From CBDCWQ01 sp965223435 (GTDB lineage Bacteria; Myxococcota; Kuafuiibacteriia; Kuafuiibacteriales; Kuafuiibacteriaceae): a DNA stretch of 64,000 nt. A model generated the notes under the pieces. It was not told the origin of the DNA. It saw only the letters and a list, made by a program, of their open reading frames with translations, and searched no databases. Location: contig CBDCWQ010000023.1 in the NCBI GenBank assembly GCA_965223435.1, forward strand, positions 930,001 through 994,000, given 5' to 3'. Shown here in pieces: positions 33,626 to 40,968 of this stretch; position 1 is the first letter of the stretch; each line of letters begins with the position of its first letter. A program made the position numbers and the translations under genes.

Positions 33626-34828
33626 TCAGTTCGTCCTGGAGTTCGTAGATTGAGCGGCCGACTGAGGCAAGCGCACGGTGAATGTTGAACCCTTTCCAAC
33701 CTCGCTCTTGACGCTTAGGGCGCCGCCCATTCGTGCCACGAGCTCTCGAGAAATTGAAAGTCCCAGGCCAGCGCCCCGCTTGGTACGTCGGGGTTCCCGA
33801 AAGTAGGCGTCAAAAATATGCGTGAGATTTTCTTTGGAAATACCCGGTCCATTGTCCGCCACCGAGATATGAACCCACTTTCCCTCCTCATCGGTCGCAC
33901 AGATTGTGACTGTCCCTGAGGCGGGTGTGTATTTCGCGGCGTTTCCGACGAGATTGACCAAAACTTGCCTCATGCGCGCCGCGTCTGCGAACACCTCCAA
34001 CGAATCCGGGATTTCAGCGAGAATGGTGTGGCCTTTGGCCATGACTTCTCCCTTCACCAAAGTGAGCGAATCGTCGACCAATTTTCCGACTGATATGACT
34101 TGCAGGGACAGCTGCGTCCGGCCCGATGAAAGCGCTGCCATATCAAGGACATTGTTCATAAGCGTGCCGAGATGACGGGCGCTCAGTCTAATTTTTCTAA
34201 GCGCTGAACGCTGTCCTTCGGATAGAGAGCCAAACTCGCCGCCCTCGAGCATATCAAGGCACCACTGAATGGTTTGAAGTGGGGTCCTTGCGTCGTGCGA
34301 AACCGTGGCAAGCGCCTTCTCTTTGCGCTTGGCGAGCAAGTCCTTCGTCTCGGCCAGTTCTTCGGCTTCCTCCCACGCTTCTTCAAGCTGGACGCTGTCC
34401 AAAGCGAGCGCCACTTGATCTGAGAGCGCCGATAGCAGCCACTCCTCAGCCGAGGTGATATCTTCCTTCAGCTCGACCAGCAAAAGGATCCCGAGCTCCT
34501 CCCCTCGCGCGACGAGCGGGACTGCAAAACGATCTTGCCCCTTGTTGACCTGCACCAAGAGATCGGTGGTTGTCGCGCAGGAGTGTCTTTCGGCTTCTTT
34601 GAGAAACCTGTCTGCATTGCCTGAGTGATCCGCTAGACCGAGCTCGCCTTCTTCACTGACGAGAACGACGGCCACGTCCACGCCGGGAAAAATCCCACGG
34701 GCGGCCTGGATGGCGACACGAAAAACGTCCGATCGTTTTGTTGCGTAGCTCAACGCCCGACCGGCTTCGGTCATGGCTCGAAGCACGCCCGGACGCAGCT
34801 CAATCTTCGGGCGGCTGCGATCATTCAT
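33626..34828 (-). CDS. Soluble GAF-domain sensor histidine kinase
   Basis: 400 residues, no TM helices. A GAF-type input domain covers about residues 20-150 (VAVVLVSEEGELGLADHSG and FAVPLVARGEELGILLLVEL). A short coiled coil leads to the HisKA box ATVSHDARTPLQTIQW with His178. The HATPase domain has VLVNLVGNAAKYTP, ISVADNGPGISKENLTHIFD and RGAGLGLSISRELVARMGG. It is convergent with the NtrC-type regulator gene, 114 bases apart, and is the likely partner. A cytoplasmic GAF domain points to an internal signal such as a small molecule or redox state. Confidence 0.92.
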   Translation of the reverse strand: MNDRSRPKIELRPGVLRAMTEAGRALSYATKRSDVFRVAIQAARGIFPGVDVAVVLVSEEGELGLADHSGNADRFLKEAERHSCATTTDLLVQVNKGQDRFAVPLVARGEELGILLLVELKEDITSAEEWLLSALSDQVALALDSVQLEEAWEEAEELAETKDLLAKRKEKALATVSHDARTPLQTIQWCLDMLEGGEFGSLSEGQRSALRKIRLSARHLGTLMNNVLDMAALSSGRTQLSLQVISVGKLVDDSLTLVKGEVMAKGHTILAEIPDSLEVFADAARMRQVLVNLVGNAAKYTPASGTVTICATDEEGKWVHISVADNGPGISKENLTHIFDAYFREPRRTKRGAGLGLSISRELVARMGGALSVKSEVGKGSTFTVRLPQSAAQSTNSRTN

Positions 34829-34842
34829 CTGGGGCCCCCGTC

Positions 34843-34857
34843 GAGGCGATGTGCCCC
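34843..34857. promoter_or_regulatory. Enhancer-like palindrome GAGGCGATGTGCCCC
   Basis: Differs from the consensus GAGGCAATNTGCCCC by one base. It lies between the kinase gene and the BON/baeRF operon, 93 bp upstream of the operon's sigma-54 promoter. Confidence 0.72.
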
Positions 34858-34950
34858 AGTACGCAAGATGGCCCCAGGGTTAACACGTATTTGTTTGTAC
34901 CTGGTCGAGCCCATCTCCGTTCCTGGCCTTGATTCATCGAGCGAAGCTCC

Positions 34951-34967
34951 TTGGCACGGTTGCTGCA
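34951..34967 (+). promoter_or_regulatory. Sigma-54 promoter of the BON/baeRF operon
   Basis: TTGGCACGGTTGCTGCA: perfect -24 octamer, -12 CTGCA, exact spacing. Predicted start about 34979, directly before the ATG at 34980. Confidence 0.82.
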
Positions 34968-34979
34968 ATAACTCAATGC

Positions 34980-35312
34980 ATGATGATGAACCAAGCACGG
35001 AAAAAGAAACGGAAAAGCGATCGGGCCCGATCCGCCACACCACCACGCGTGGACTTGGCGCTTGTCACCGAACAGCTTCGCGAGTCCACCCAAGAACCCC
35101 CGCACGGTTACCTCAACGGCAAGACGCAGTTTCGGGAAGAAGTCGTGAAGTGCCTCGGGTGTTCGGAGATGTCCGCAGAGGCTCTGGTGGACACGCTAGA
35201 GTCAAGAGGCTTCTTAAAGTTCAACGCTTCTCCCAACCAAGTCCCCATGGGGGTTGGATCATGGAGCATCGCTCCGCCATCCCTCGGCGCGTCACCGCGA
35301 GGTATCCTATGA
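34980..35312 (+). CDS. Small hypothetical protein, first gene of the baeRF operon
   Basis: 110 residues. A very basic start (MMMNQARKKKRKSDRARS) is followed by a compact segment, GKTQFREEVVKCLGCSEM then SAEALVDTLESRGFLKF, that looks like a small winged-helix-like fold. The ATG coincides with the predicted sigma-54 transcript start, so the message may be leaderless. The stop overlaps the next ATG (ATGA), showing coupled translation with the BON protein. A nucleic-acid-binding role is possible; no family recognised. Confidence 0.55.
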   Translation: MMMNQARKKKRKSDRARSATPPRVDLALVTEQLRESTQEPPHGYLNGKTQFREEVVKCLGCSEMSAEALVDTLESRGFLKFNASPNQVPMGVGSWSIAPPSLGASPRGIL

Positions 35313-36433
35313 GAACGATGGCCAGACGAGCAAGACGGATGATATTTCCCAAGTTTAGGGGGGCGCGGAAGGCTTTAGAAGCTTCGCGTCGCCCGAAAAT
35401 GCTTCGCGCTTCGCACAATCTTGTTGAGTTCGCCACCGGGGGACCGAGCAAGGCGGTTGACTCGCTCCTCTCGAATCTTCCGATCGAGCGAAGACGCGCG
35501 GAGAGTGAGCGTACCGTCGCCGAGTGCGTGGATGACGGCACAATTGGCATTGTTCTGATCTGTGGACAACCCAATATGCATATCGAGTCTGCGCTTCGGA
35601 GGCTGACGTATCGTTACATACCCCGGTGGGTGGTTGTCTCCGGCATTGTGGACAGGGATACCGCCCTTCGTCTGTACCGCGCCGGGGCGACCACGGTATT
35701 TTCTTGGCCCCGTGACGGTTTGGTATTCCAAAAGGTCATGGGCGAACACCTATGGCCCTCGGGCACGCCAGTCCCCGAGAATAGCAACCAGGCCATTGGT
35801 GACGCAGTGCGGGCACGGATTCAACTGTTGTCGTTCGATACTTCCTCTATCCAGATCGACTGTAGGGACGGAAACGTTTTCCTTTCAGGCACAATCGCGA
35901 AAAAGCAGTACTCCGACAGCGTAGCCTCTCAGGCATGTCAAGTCTCGGGCGTTCGCCGCGTACATACGTCAGCGCTCCTCGTGACAGAGAAAGTGCGCAC
36001 AGATGAGTGCGTTCACAGAGACGTCCAGCACCATCTGGAACAATCCGCCTCGGTTGATGCAGCTACGCTGTCCATGTCGGTTAGGCGTGGATGTGTCACC
36101 CTCGCGGGCACGTTGCGCGGCGCGGATGAGCTGAAGCGTGTCCTTTCGCTCGTCAGTAAAATAGAGGGTGTTCGGTCCATCGCCAACATGACCACAGTGT
36201 CTCCAAGACAGAAAGTTGTGGATAAGAGAATTGCCACTCGGCTTCAAAAAGCGTTGTCGGACCGTTTCCCTCGTTCGGAACTGAATATCTCGGTGTTCGG
36301 AGGCTGTGCGGTCGTGGACGGCCTCGCTCCAAAGTCGAACATCAAGCGAAGAATCGAACGTTTCGTCGGTTCGATCGGATCGTTTCAGCATGTTGTGAAC
36401 CGAGTCGAGGTCGCCAGCGGCGTAAGTGCGTAG
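35309..36433 (+). CDS. Triple BON-domain protein with receiver-like N-terminal region
   Basis: 374 residues from the ATG at 35309, with GAGGT five bases upstream. After a basic start, residues 75-150 (GTIGIVLICGQPNMHIESAL, then YRAGATTVFSWPRDGLVF) look like a receiver-type alpha-beta domain without the acidic pocket. Three BON domains follow at about 162-226, 234-297 and 305-368, each with the central Gly turn (GNVFLSGTI, GCVTLAGTL, GCAVVDGLA). BON domains bind lipids or peptidoglycan-linked partners, mostly in the periplasm, but no signal peptide is visible here. Second gene of the sigma-54 operon. Confidence 0.8.
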   Translation: MRTMARRARRMIFPKFRGARKALEASRRPKMLRASHNLVEFATGGPSKAVDSLLSNLPIERRRAESERTVAECVDDGTIGIVLICGQPNMHIESALRRLTYRYIPRWVVVSGIVDRDTALRLYRAGATTVFSWPRDGLVFQKVMGEHLWPSGTPVPENSNQAIGDAVRARIQLLSFDTSSIQIDCRDGNVFLSGTIAKKQYSDSVASQACQVSGVRRVHTSALLVTEKVRTDECVHRDVQHHLEQSASVDAATLSMSVRRGCVTLAGTLRGADELKRVLSLVSKIEGVRSIANMTTVSPRQKVVDKRIATRLQKALSDRFPRSELNISVFGGCAVVDGLAPKSNIKRRIERFVGSIGSFQHVVNRVEVASGVSA

Positions 36434-36442
36434 AAAACCTAT

Positions 36443-37567
36443 ATGGAAAAGACAAACTTCAAACTTATTAAGGCGCTAACCGAGCATTGTGCATTTCCTG
36501 CGGTGTCGGTGTACATGACCCCTGCTCCGCCCGGAGAAGACTCGAAGAGCAGCCAGATCGTGCTAAAGAATCTGCTTCGAGACGTCGACCAGGGATTGGG
36601 CGCATTGGATGCAAGGCGCAAGCAAGAAATACTTCGCCCTCTCACAGCGGTTGCTGAAGGAACAACGACTTTTCCTAGAGACAAACGCGGTCGGGCCTGG
36701 TTTTGTGGACCGGGTATATTCAAGTACTTCACTGGCCCGGCTCCTTTTGAATCCCTGGCTGTCGTGGGACATCGGTTTCACTTGAAACCGCTCGTGCCTT
36801 TCTTCGCCGAAGAGCCAACATTCTATCTGTTGGCGCTTAGTCAGGCTGACGTGCAGCTTTTCGAAGGAACACGTTTTTCGCTTACCCCTGTTCCCCTGGA
36901 CGCAGACGTTCCCACCACGATGGAGAGCCCCTACGATCCTGAACAAAGTCTGCAATACCACTCCAGTAAAGCAAGTGGGGCTCAACCAATTTATCATGGG
37001 CACGGCGGTGGAAAGGACGATACGAAACCGAAAATCTTACAGTTCTTTTCCCAGGTGTCCAAGGGAGTAAGAAAACAGATCTCATCTCGCGCTCCGCTGG
37101 TGCTCGCGGGGGTGGAGTTTTTGCTCCCCCTGTATCGCCAAGCCGCCCAAGATGTGTGCATCGTCGATCGCGAGATTGTCGGGCACCCAAGCTCCCGGAA
37201 CCTGGATGCACTTCACAAAGAGGCACTGAGGTGTGCAAAGCCCGTGCTTTTTGCTGAAAGAGAGTTGGCGCTCGGCCGATTCAAGGAACAACAATCTCAG
37301 AACCTAGGGACGACACGGATCGACGAAATCGTACCCGCCGCGGTGGAGGGGCGCGTGGATACGCTCTTCGTTTCACCAGGTGCGCGTTGTTGGGGGCGCT
37401 ATGATCCGACACGCCGTAGTATTCGATTGGATAAGGCGCATACGGCCGAAAATGAAGACCTATACGATCTTGCGGCCGTTCAGACTCATTTGAATGGCGG
37501 CAAAGTTTGGGTCGTGCCCCAAGAGGAGTTGGGTGCGGATGTTGCCGCGCTTTATCGCTACGCATGA
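36443..37567 (+). CDS. baeRF-family protein (bacterial archaeo-eukaryotic release factor-like)
   Basis: 374 residues matching the baeRF (family 3/7-like) proteins: FPAVSVYMTPAPPGEDSKSS, RAWFCGPGIFKYFTGPAPFE, then FHLKPLVPFFAEEPTFYLLAL and FEGTRFSLTPV split over the first domain; QYHSSKASGAQPIYHGHGGG; and the C-terminal VEGRVDTLFVSPGARCWGRYD with HLNGGKVWVV. The family is related to the eRF1/Pelota fold, and a role in rescuing or modifying stalled ribosomes has been proposed from gene neighbourhoods. Nine bases separate it from the BON gene. Stress-induced expression from the sigma-54 promoter is inferred. Confidence 0.82.
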   Translation: MEKTNFKLIKALTEHCAFPAVSVYMTPAPPGEDSKSSQIVLKNLLRDVDQGLGALDARRKQEILRPLTAVAEGTTTFPRDKRGRAWFCGPGIFKYFTGPAPFESLAVVGHRFHLKPLVPFFAEEPTFYLLALSQADVQLFEGTRFSLTPVPLDADVPTTMESPYDPEQSLQYHSSKASGAQPIYHGHGGGKDDTKPKILQFFSQVSKGVRKQISSRAPLVLAGVEFLLPLYRQAAQDVCIVDREIVGHPSSRNLDALHKEALRCAKPVLFAERELALGRFKEQQSQNLGTTRIDEIVPAAVEGRVDTLFVSPGARCWGRYDPTRRSIRLDKAHTAENEDLYDLAAVQTHLNGGKVWVVPQEELGADVAALYRYA

Positions 37568-37965
37568 GTATCCTACCGCCAATACAGACACCCTACGAAA
37601 CACCCGGCGACGGCGGTCCGGAGGTGGAACCTCCGCCGGATCGACCGATACAGCCTCCTCAGGATCCGCCGCTTCAGCCTCCTCAAGAGCCGCCCATTGA
37701 ACCCCCAGGGAAATTGCCCGAACCCGCGCGCCCTCCGCAAGATCCTCCGGCACCGATCAAGCCGCCCACCGAGCCCCCAGAGCCGCTTGAGCCGCCGGGC
37801 GAAAGGCCGCCCATCGAAAGCGTGACTCCGTCTTCTAGAGACTCTGCCCACCGGCCTGGCCTCACCAGAGAATCGACGAGAGACCGGAGGGACTGTGCGG
37901 TGCGCCCGATTTCGACGCCAGGGTGGGCTTTTCTCCCCAGCATTCGGGTGCCGGACCCGAGCTGA
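37564..37965 (+). CDS. Proline-rich repeat protein at the end of the baeRF operon
   Basis: 133 residues; the ATG overlaps the baeRF stop (ATGA). Residues 15-95 are mostly PP-x-x-P units (PPDRPIQPPQDPPLQPPQEP, PPTEPPEPLEPPGERPP), a polyproline II-type extended linker. The last 40 residues are basic and Ser/Arg-rich and may be a read-through of decaying sequence. Poly-Pro tracts stall ribosomes unless EF-P helps, which is notable beside a release-factor-like protein. No family known. Confidence 0.5.
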   Translation: MSILPPIQTPYETPGDGGPEVEPPPDRPIQPPQDPPLQPPQEPPIEPPGKLPEPARPPQDPPAPIKPPTEPPEPLEPPGERPPIESVTPSSRDSAHRPGLTRESTRDRRDCAVRPISTPGWAFLPSIRVPDPS

Positions 37966-38059
37966 CCCAGCGCCCGCCATGGATCACCCGATAGAGATTC
38001 CTTTCCCCGACGGGGCCTATCTATTTCTCGCCGGGTTTCCATGAAGCGAGGCAGGCTGG

Positions 38060-38395
38060 CGGAGTGTGCGGAAGATTCTAGTCCCCGTCGATATCTCGGG
38101 GGGCGCAAGGGCAGTCATTCGAACCTCTCTCTTTTCGATATCGCGAAGCAAAAGGCGAGTCGCGGCCTGTCGGAATACCTTGAAACCGAGACCTCTGATT
38201 GGGGCAGCACTCGTTCTGTATTCAGGGTCGAGTTTGGCTTTCCGTCCGGGGTGATTGCCATGACCGCGGCTGAGGGCAAATTCGATCTTGTCGTGATGGG
38301 CGCCCGCGGTTCCGGAGAATTTGATGCGCTTCGGCTGGGCCGTACCGCCGAGACGGTGTCCTGTCTTGACGGCCCGAGACCCCACCCACCGTTCG
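38060..38395 (+). pseudogene. Decayed universal stress protein gene
   Basis: The first frame gives VRKILVPVDISGGARAVIRT, a Usp N terminus. About 50 codons later another frame gives FGFPSGVIAMTAAEGKFDL and VVMGARGSGEFDALRLGRTA, the Usp C terminus with most of the ATP-binding glycines. A frameshift and an internal deletion separate them. It lies just after the baeRF operon. Confidence 0.65.
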
Positions 38396-38439
38396 CGCGT
38401 TCGATTGAAGGGGCGCGATGAAACTGGTGGGAGTCGTTT

Positions 38440-38559
38440 GGTTTTGCTCCTGGGATTGGCGCGTAGTGCCTGCTTACGTTCGATTTCGTGGTTATTGAAC
38501 AAGATGTGCAGGCTGTATTCGCCGGATGGAACCGGTATCATATGGTCACCGCCGGGCAA
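38440..38559 (-). pseudogene. Partial duplicate of the downstream carboxypeptidase-regulatory-like gene
   Basis: Minus-strand MPGGDHMIPVPSGEYSLHIL and FNNHEIERKQ match GGEYMIPVPPGVYNLRVLLD and NHEIGNKR in the intact protein at 38730-39101. Start and signal peptide are missing, so it is a decayed tandem copy. Confidence 0.55.
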
Positions 38560-38729
38560 GGGGCATCCTTTTGAGCTATCTACTACAAAAGGCTCCGCGA
38601 GCGCGTCACATTCCGGCGCGTCTTTTCCCTGTGAGGGCAGACGATCTAAATTGCGTACGCACCATGGCGTTGGTCATCCAATCGGGCGGCTGGCATCTTG
38701 TAATGCCAGCCGCCCGATGGATCCCATGG

Positions 38730-39101
38730 TCAACCATGATTCACGGGCTGGTTCGACCTACTGGCAATCGATGGGGCGGGAAGTTCCCAGGTCCTAAGAT
38801 TGTGCTGCCAAGATCCGGCCTCAACTTGTACCCGCTTGTTTCCTATTTCGTGGTTGTCGAGCAAGACCCGCAGGTTGTACACGCCGGGTGGAACCGGGAT
38901 CATATACTCGCCGCCGGGGAACGTATCCGCCGCAGCGACGCACTGCTGATCTGTGTATGCGAGCACTGTTGCCGGTTGGCCCAACGGTTCCCCGTGCGGG
39001 CCAATAACGCGTCCACCAATCTCACTCGTCGTTTGTCCAAAGACGGGCGAGGAGAAAGCTTGGACGATCAAAAAACTGAGTGTCAAGATAAAGCTTTTCA
39101 T
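38730..39101 (-). CDS. Secreted carboxypeptidase-regulatory-like (CNA-B-like) small protein
   Basis: About 123 residues; GGAGG five bases before the ATG at 39101. A signal peptide (MKSFILTLSFLIVQAFSSPV, cleavage after FGQ) is followed by a beta-sandwich unit with GGRVIGPHGEPLGQPATVLA and GGEYMIPVPPGVYNLRVLLD, the pattern of carboxypeptidase regulatory-like domains that bind sugars or other proteins. Probably periplasmic or secreted. It follows the next gene by 28 bases and is likely co-transcribed with the Hsp20 genes. Confidence 0.7.
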   Translation of the reverse strand: MKSFILTLSFLIVQAFSSPVFGQTTSEIGGRVIGPHGEPLGQPATVLAYTDQQCVAAADTFPGGEYMIPVPPGVYNLRVLLDNHEIGNKRVQVEAGSWQHNLRTWELPAPSIASRSNQPVNHG

Positions 39102-39129
39102 CACTACCTCCTCCTTTGGTTATTCATTC

Positions 39130-39690
39130 TTAGTCGAGCGCCGGGATATCTACATAGTGCGCTTCCCACAGGAAGTCACTTTCTGCCTGGGACACGGACT
39201 GAACATCATCGAGAATACTTCGCACTTGTGATTTGACGCTCTGTGGGACTTCGACTCCTGCTCTTAGCACGTGAAGCACCTGGTCGACTCGCCGGAGAAT
39301 TTGGCGCCTTTGATAGCGAAGCCGCTCGAGTTGGTCGGAATATTCGGGAAACTCATCCAGAAACTCACGATAGAGCGGGCCAGACTCCACACTCCGAAAG
39401 TGGCGTCTGATGTCATCTTTCAGGGAACGAAGCGCCTCACGTAGCCTGGAGCATTCATGACGTCGAGCCTCCGGGTCGTCTCTTGATTCCAACGAGCGTA
39501 AGATCTCGTTCACTCGAGACCCGCAACGTTTCCAATCCTCGCCGACCCGCAGTCCTTCGAGACGAAGATCGAGACCTCCGCCCGGTGCGAGATCCTCTGC
39601 AGGCGCAAATGTACTCAGACCCTGAATCGAGTACTCGCCATCCCCCCACATCCAATTCTCGTCCCATGCATTTGATAGCTGCTTTCGCAT
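39130..39690 (-). CDS. Hypothetical helical protein, hemerythrin-like in outline
   Basis: About 186 residues from the ATG at 39690, which has GGAG nine bases upstream. Mostly helical, with CSRLREALRSLKDDIRRHF, GPLYREFLDEFPEYSDQLER and RRQILRRVDQVLHVLRAG. The order of helices recalls hemerythrin-type bundles (RRHF...EFPEY), but most of the iron-binding His residues are missing, so metal binding is unlikely. No family assigned. Sits in a stress-gene operon after hsp20. Confidence 0.55.
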   Translation of the reverse strand: MRKQLSNAWDENWMWGDGEYSIQGLSTFAPAEDLAPGGGLDLRLEGLRVGEDWKRCGSRVNEILRSLESRDDPEARRHECSRLREALRSLKDDIRRHFRSVESGPLYREFLDEFPEYSDQLERLRYQRRQILRRVDQVLHVLRAGVEVPQSVKSQVRSILDDVQSVSQAESDFLWEAHYVDIPALD

Positions 39691-39739
39691 GATGTTTCTC
39701 TCCATTTGGATCTTTTCAAGTAGATGTTCTACTCCTTGC

Positions 39740-40144
39740 CTACCAGCTTGCTTGAATCAGGATTTGTTTCGGTTTCGCCGATTCGAGCTTGGGCATGTGG
39801 ACCTCGAGGAGTCCGTTTTTCAGTTCCGCGGTGATACCGTCGATATTCACATCTCTCCCCAGCTCAAATGTCCGCCGATAGTCAATGGCTCTCGGCTCAT
39901 ACGTATCAGCGGGGCGCCGGGCTTCGATCCTAAGTTGGCCATCAGCATACTGCACGTCGACATCTTCTTTGCTCACGCCAGGGATGTTGGCCAGGACAAG
40001 ATAATCATCCGGGCTCTCGAACACATCGGTCGGGGCGCTGGCCCAGCACCGTGCAGACTCCAATCTTGCCAACGCACCCTCCGAGTGCTGACCGTTCGAT
40101 TTCTCCAGTGCGTTTTCTTCTTTGGTTAAGATTTCAGTACCCAT
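39740..40144 (-). CDS. Small heat-shock protein, Hsp20/alpha-crystallin family
   Basis: 134 residues. The alpha-crystallin domain has DDYLVLANIPGVSKEDVDVQ, DGQLRIEARRPADT, and the A-x-x-x-n-G-L motif as AELKNGLLEVHMPK. It binds unfolding proteins as an oligomeric holdase without ATP. AAGGAGG lies eight bases before the ATG. Second gene of a pair with the Hsp20 at 40175; 30 bases separate them. Confidence 0.92.
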   Translation of the reverse strand: MGTEILTKEENALEKSNGQHSEGALARLESARCWASAPTDVFESPDDYLVLANIPGVSKEDVDVQYADGQLRIEARRPADTYEPRAIDYRRTFELGRDVNIDGITAELKNGLLEVHMPKLESAKPKQILIQASW

Positions 40145-40174
40145 TCTGGTTCCTCCTTATTGCGGTACTCCCGT

Positions 40175-40630
40175 CTACGCGGCTTTCACATCAATTTTTC
40201 GCGGTTCGGCTTCTGGCCTCTTAGGAATTTGAAGCGTCAGCACGCCATTCTTTATCTCGGCGTCGATGTGTTCGGGATCGAGATCTTTGGCCACGGAGAA
40301 CGTCTTTGAGAATTTCATAGGGGGCCTTTCTGATAGGCGTTTTTCGTAGCCCTCAGGAGCCTCCATGTGCTTCTCTCCGGTTACCGTCATCTTGTTTCCG
40401 GTCACTTCAATTTGGATGTCCTTTTCCGAAAGGCCGGGAACATCGGCTTTCAGTGCAACGCCAGAATCAGTTGGATAAGATGAAAACTTCGGCCCGGGTT
40501 CGGTGTGCAGCCCCCCCCAGTTGTGCAAGGGTGCATCGAACGGTAGGAGCTCCCGCTTGAGCCAAGGGTTTGGCAATGTCCAATCGACAGAGCCAAACAA
40601 AGGGTTGTTAAAAAATCGGTGCATCATCAT
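40175..40630 (-). CDS. Small heat-shock protein, Hsp20/alpha-crystallin family
   Basis: 151 residues with GVALKADVPGLSEKDIQIEV, GNKMTVTGEKHMEAPEGYEK and AEIKNGVLTLQIPKRPEAEP, the full alpha-crystallin domain. The N-terminal arm (FFNNPLFGSVDWTLPNPWLK) is aromatic-rich, as is usual for substrate contact. AAGGAGG precedes the ATG. Probably the first gene of a four-gene run to 38730; no sigma-54 promoter with the enhancer was found upstream, so another heat-shock control is likely. Confidence 0.93.
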   Translation of the reverse strand: MMMHRFFNNPLFGSVDWTLPNPWLKRELLPFDAPLHNWGGLHTEPGPKFSSYPTDSGVALKADVPGLSEKDIQIEVTGNKMTVTGEKHMEAPEGYEKRLSERPPMKFSKTFSVAKDLDPEHIDAEIKNGVLTLQIPKRPEAEPRKIDVKAA

Positions 40631-40968
40631 TTCTGTGCCTCCTTATTTTTTTCGGGTAAGAGGCGCTCGGTGCGAGCCCGAGAGTAATGGCGGGGCGGGT
40701 CGGATGTGCCCGGTCCCAAGCGGGACAGCGGCGGCACAAGTTTTACCCGACAGAGCCCGAGCACTTAGGCGCGCGAACTTCTCTTGGCGGCTCGCCGATC
40801 CGGGGATTTCCCGATCGAGCGACCACACCGAGCGCAACTCATACTTCCTATTTGTGACCGTAGAAACGGTTTTTGGGGCGTCAAGCGGGGCCACGTTTTT
40901 TTTCAGCACCGGATGTGGGTGCTCAGACCACCTAGGAATCGCCTCATGCCATTCTTCGCAATGGCTCT
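40631..40968. other. Promoter region of the Hsp20 operon, no gene
   Basis: About 340 bp. The inverted repeat TCGGGTAA (40648-40655)/TTACCCGA (near 40741-40752) and GC-rich stretches are seen, but no clear -35/-10 or -24/-12 promoter. A sigma-54-like match near 40734-40750 is poor. The right edge runs into the broken transposase. Confidence 0.35.
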
